A DNA stretch of 6,944 bases from an uncultured Actinomycetes bacterium (lineage in GTDB: Bacteria; Actinomycetota; Thermoleophilia; Gaiellales; Gaiellaceae), in assembly GCA_903930195.1 (NCBI GenBank), contig CAIYXH010000181.1, positions 1-6,944 on the forward strand, given 5' to 3'. The first letter of the stretch is position 1; the number at the start of each line of letters is the position of its first letter. The notes beneath the pieces are model-generated. The model was not told the DNA's origin, did not search any database, and was given only the letters and a program-made list of their open reading frames with translations. Of the stretch, positions 5,466-6,944 are shown piece by piece. The translations under genes were made by a program, and so were the position numbers.

Positions 5466-6107
5466 GTGAAGGTCGAGGTCTGGTCGGATGTCGTGTGCCC
5501 GTGGTGCTACCTCGGCAAGCGCCGGCTCGAGGGTGCGCTCGCGCGGTTCGACCACGCGGACGACGTCGAGGTCGTTTGGCGGAGCTACGAGCTCGACCCG
5601 AGCGCGCCTGCGCGCCGCGAGCTCTCTCCGCAGGAGCATCTCGCCCAGAAGTACGGGATGACCCACGAGCAGGTCTCGGCGTCGTGGGCGAAGCTCACGG
5701 GCCTTGCGGCCGACGAGGGACTCGAGTACCACCTCGACCGCTCGCAGGGCGGCAACAGCTTCGACGCGCACCGGCTGATCCACCTCGGCGCCGCCCACGG
5801 GCGGCAGGACGAGGTGAAGGAGCGGCTGCTGCGCGCCTACTTCACCGAGGGCGAGCCGATCGGTGACCGCGACACGCTGGAGCGCCTCGCGATCGAGGCG
5901 GACCTACCCGAGGACGAGGTGCGCGAGCTGTTGGCGGGCGACCGCTTCGCCGACGAGGTGCGTGCCGACGAGACGGCCGCCCGCGACTACGGGATCGGCG
6001 GCGTGCCGTTCTTCGCGATCGACGGGCAGTACGGCGTCTCGGGCGCCCAGAGCAGCGAGCTGCTGCTCCAGGCGCTCGATCAGGCCTGGGCCGAACGCGC
6101 GAGCTAA
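5466..6107 (+). CDS. DsbA-family (FrnE-like) thiol-disulfide oxidoreductase
   Basis: A 213-residue thioredoxin-fold protein with a helical insertion, of the DsbA/FrnE group. It begins with the strand VEVWSDVVCPWCYLGKRRLE, whose CPWC at 11-14 is the redox-active pair Cys11/Cys14. The helical insertion covers about 50-165 and has the family-typical NSFDAHRLIHLG at 97-108 and the LLRAYFTEGEPIGD segment at 121-134. The cis-proline that faces the active site is Pro181 in YGIGGVPFFAIDG. FrnE homologues act as cytoplasmic thiol oxidoreductases linked to oxidative stress; others are polyketide-associated. No signal peptide is present, so it is cytoplasmic. GTG 5466 is chosen because the fold begins exactly there and a -10-like hexamer ends 7 nt upstream; the frame stays open upstream only as the antisense of the metallopeptidase gene. 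It ends 3 bp from the convergent helicase gene. Confidence 0.92.
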   Translation: MKVEVWSDVVCPWCYLGKRRLEGALARFDHADDVEVVWRSYELDPSAPARRELSPQEHLAQKYGMTHEQVSASWAKLTGLAADEGLEYHLDRSQGGNSFDAHRLIHLGAAHGRQDEVKERLLRAYFTEGEPIGDRDTLERLAIEADLPEDEVRELLAGDRFADEVRADETAARDYGIGGVPFFAIDGQYGVSGAQSSELLLQALDQAWAERAS

Positions 6108-6110
6108 GAG

Positions 6111-6944
6111 CTAGTTGCCGGTCGGGCGCGGGCCGTTGCCGCGACGGCGGCGGTTGCGCCCACCGTTCACGCCGGGGCTGCGCGGACCCGAGGGCCGCGA
6201 GTGCTGCTTCGGCGCCGGAGCACGCATGCCCGAGGCCTCGAAGCTCTCGACGTGGCCGAGCTTCTTCGCGATGCGGTGGACGTCTGCCTGCTGCTCGGGC
6301 AGGACGAGCGTGATGCCGGTGCCGGAGCGGCCGGCGCGACCCGTGCGGCCGATGCGGTGGACGTAGTCCTCCTCCTGGCCCGGGGGATCGAAGTTGATCA
6401 CGTGGGTGACGTCGTCCACGTCGAGGCCGCGGGCGGCGACGTCGGTGGCGACGAGGGTCGTGACGCGGCCCGAGGTGAACTGCGCCAGGGCGCGCTCGCG
6501 CTGGTTCTGCGAGAGGTTGCCGTGCATCGCCGCAGCGGCGATGTTGAGGCGGGAGAGCTTGTGCGCGAGCCGGTCGGCGCCGTGCTTGGTGCGGACGAAG
6601 ACGACGGCGAGGCCGGTTTGCTCGTCCTCGAGCTGCTCGACGAGCTTGTCGAGCTTGTCCTCGTTCGTGACCGAGACGAAGGTGTGCTCGATGTTCGCGG
6701 CGCGCTGCTGCTGCTCGGGAAGCCCGGCCTCGAAGCGCGATGCGTTCGTCGTGTAGGCGTTCGCGAGCTCACCGACGGCCCCGTCGAGGGTCGCGGAGAA
6801 CAGCATCGTCTGCCGGTTCTGCGGGGCGCGCTTGAGGATCCGGTCGACCTGGGGCTTGAAGCCCATGTCGAGCATCCGGTCGGCCTCGTCGAGGACGAGG
6901 ATCCGGATGTTCTGCAGGTTGACGAGGTTGCGCTCGAGCAGGTC
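6111..6944 (-). CDS. DEAD-box ATP-dependent RNA helicase, C-terminal part (5' end outside window)
   Basis: The frame is open from the right edge to a TAG at 6113-6111, giving 277 residues that cover the second half of a DEAD-box helicase. In order: motif II at 17-22 of the visible part (VLDEAD, followed by RMLDMGF), motif III SAT near 51-53, the RecA-like second domain with motif IV (AVVFVRTKHGADRLA), motif V with TLVATDVAARGLDVDD, and motif VI YVHRIGRTGRAGR. The last about 40 residues are a basic, Gly/Arg/Pro-rich tail (HSRPSGPRSPG, GGRNRRRRGNG) of the kind that binds RNA nonspecifically. The layout fits RhlE-like or cold-shock-type bacterial helicases that unwind structured RNA in decay or ribosome assembly; the exact subfamily cannot be fixed without the N-terminal half. 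An internal ATG at 6875 lies right after the DEAD motif and is not the start. Confidence 0.93.
   Translation of the reverse strand, partial: DLLERNLVNLQNIRILVLDEADRMLDMGFKPQVDRILKRAPQNRQTMLFSATLDGAVGELANAYTTNASRFEAGLPEQQQRAANIEHTFVSVTNEDKLDKLVEQLEDEQTGLAVVFVRTKHGADRLAHKLSRLNIAAAAMHGNLSQNQRERALAQFTSGRVTTLVATDVAARGLDVDDVTHVINFDPPGQEEDYVHRIGRTGRAGRSGTGITLVLPEQQADVHRIAKKLGHVESFEASGMRAPAPKQHSRPSGPRSPGVNGGRNRRRRGNGPRPTGN

Noticed and set aside
5433..5798. Upstream extension of the metallopeptidase frame to 318 residues.
   Set aside because: It is antisense to the oxidoreductase gene including its CPWC motif, and adds no YgjP-family sequence.
1..6944. Defence system, mobile element, CRISPR array, tRNA or rRNA.
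   Set aside because: No repeat-spacer pattern, transposase, integrase, toxin-antitoxin pair, cloverleaf or rRNA sequence was seen on either strand.

Overview
The window is a compact, GC-rich stretch of bacterial chromosome. High G+C, frequent GTG starts, almost no intergenic DNA, TANNNT hexamers just upstream of several starts, and an SRPBCC/YCII gene pair all point to an actinobacterium. A deep-branching soil lineage such as Thermoleophilia is a guess from general character; no marker gene here fixes the taxon. No mobile element, tRNA, rRNA or CRISPR array is visible, and no gap without a gene exceeds about 115 bases.

Layout from left to right. A 5'-truncated SRPBCC (AHSA1-like) gene and a small YCII-family gene run rightward as an apparent operon. 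The next 112 bp hold two long, nearly perfect palindromic elements back to back. They lead to a three-helix membrane protein of unknown function (723-1352). That gene meets a leftward two-gene unit tail to tail: tripeptidase pepT (starting near 3426-3432), followed by a choline/ethanolamine-kinase-like phosphotransferase whose GTG start overlaps the pepT TGA. Divergent from pepT is a tandem HD-GYP protein (from 3489) whose C-terminal part is displaced by a one-base frameshift at a run of four C's (4624-4627). A leftward YgjP-type zinc metallopeptidase (4842-5432) and a rightward FrnE-like DsbA-family oxidoreductase (5466-6107) start back to back, 33 bp apart. The window closes with the C-terminal part of a leftward DEAD-box RNA helicase that runs off the right edge.

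These are mostly ordinary core or accessory metabolic and stress genes, and I see no clearly new multi-gene system. The pieces that deserve attention are: the frameshifted tandem HD-GYP gene; the nested palindrome at 616-656, which doubles as an 11-bp tandem repeat; a consistent TANNNT-to-start spacing of 6-8 nt in front of four genes, suggesting leaderless transcription; two convergent gene pairs that share one CTAG as both stop codons; and an Asp in place of the usual Asn in the kinase catalytic loop.
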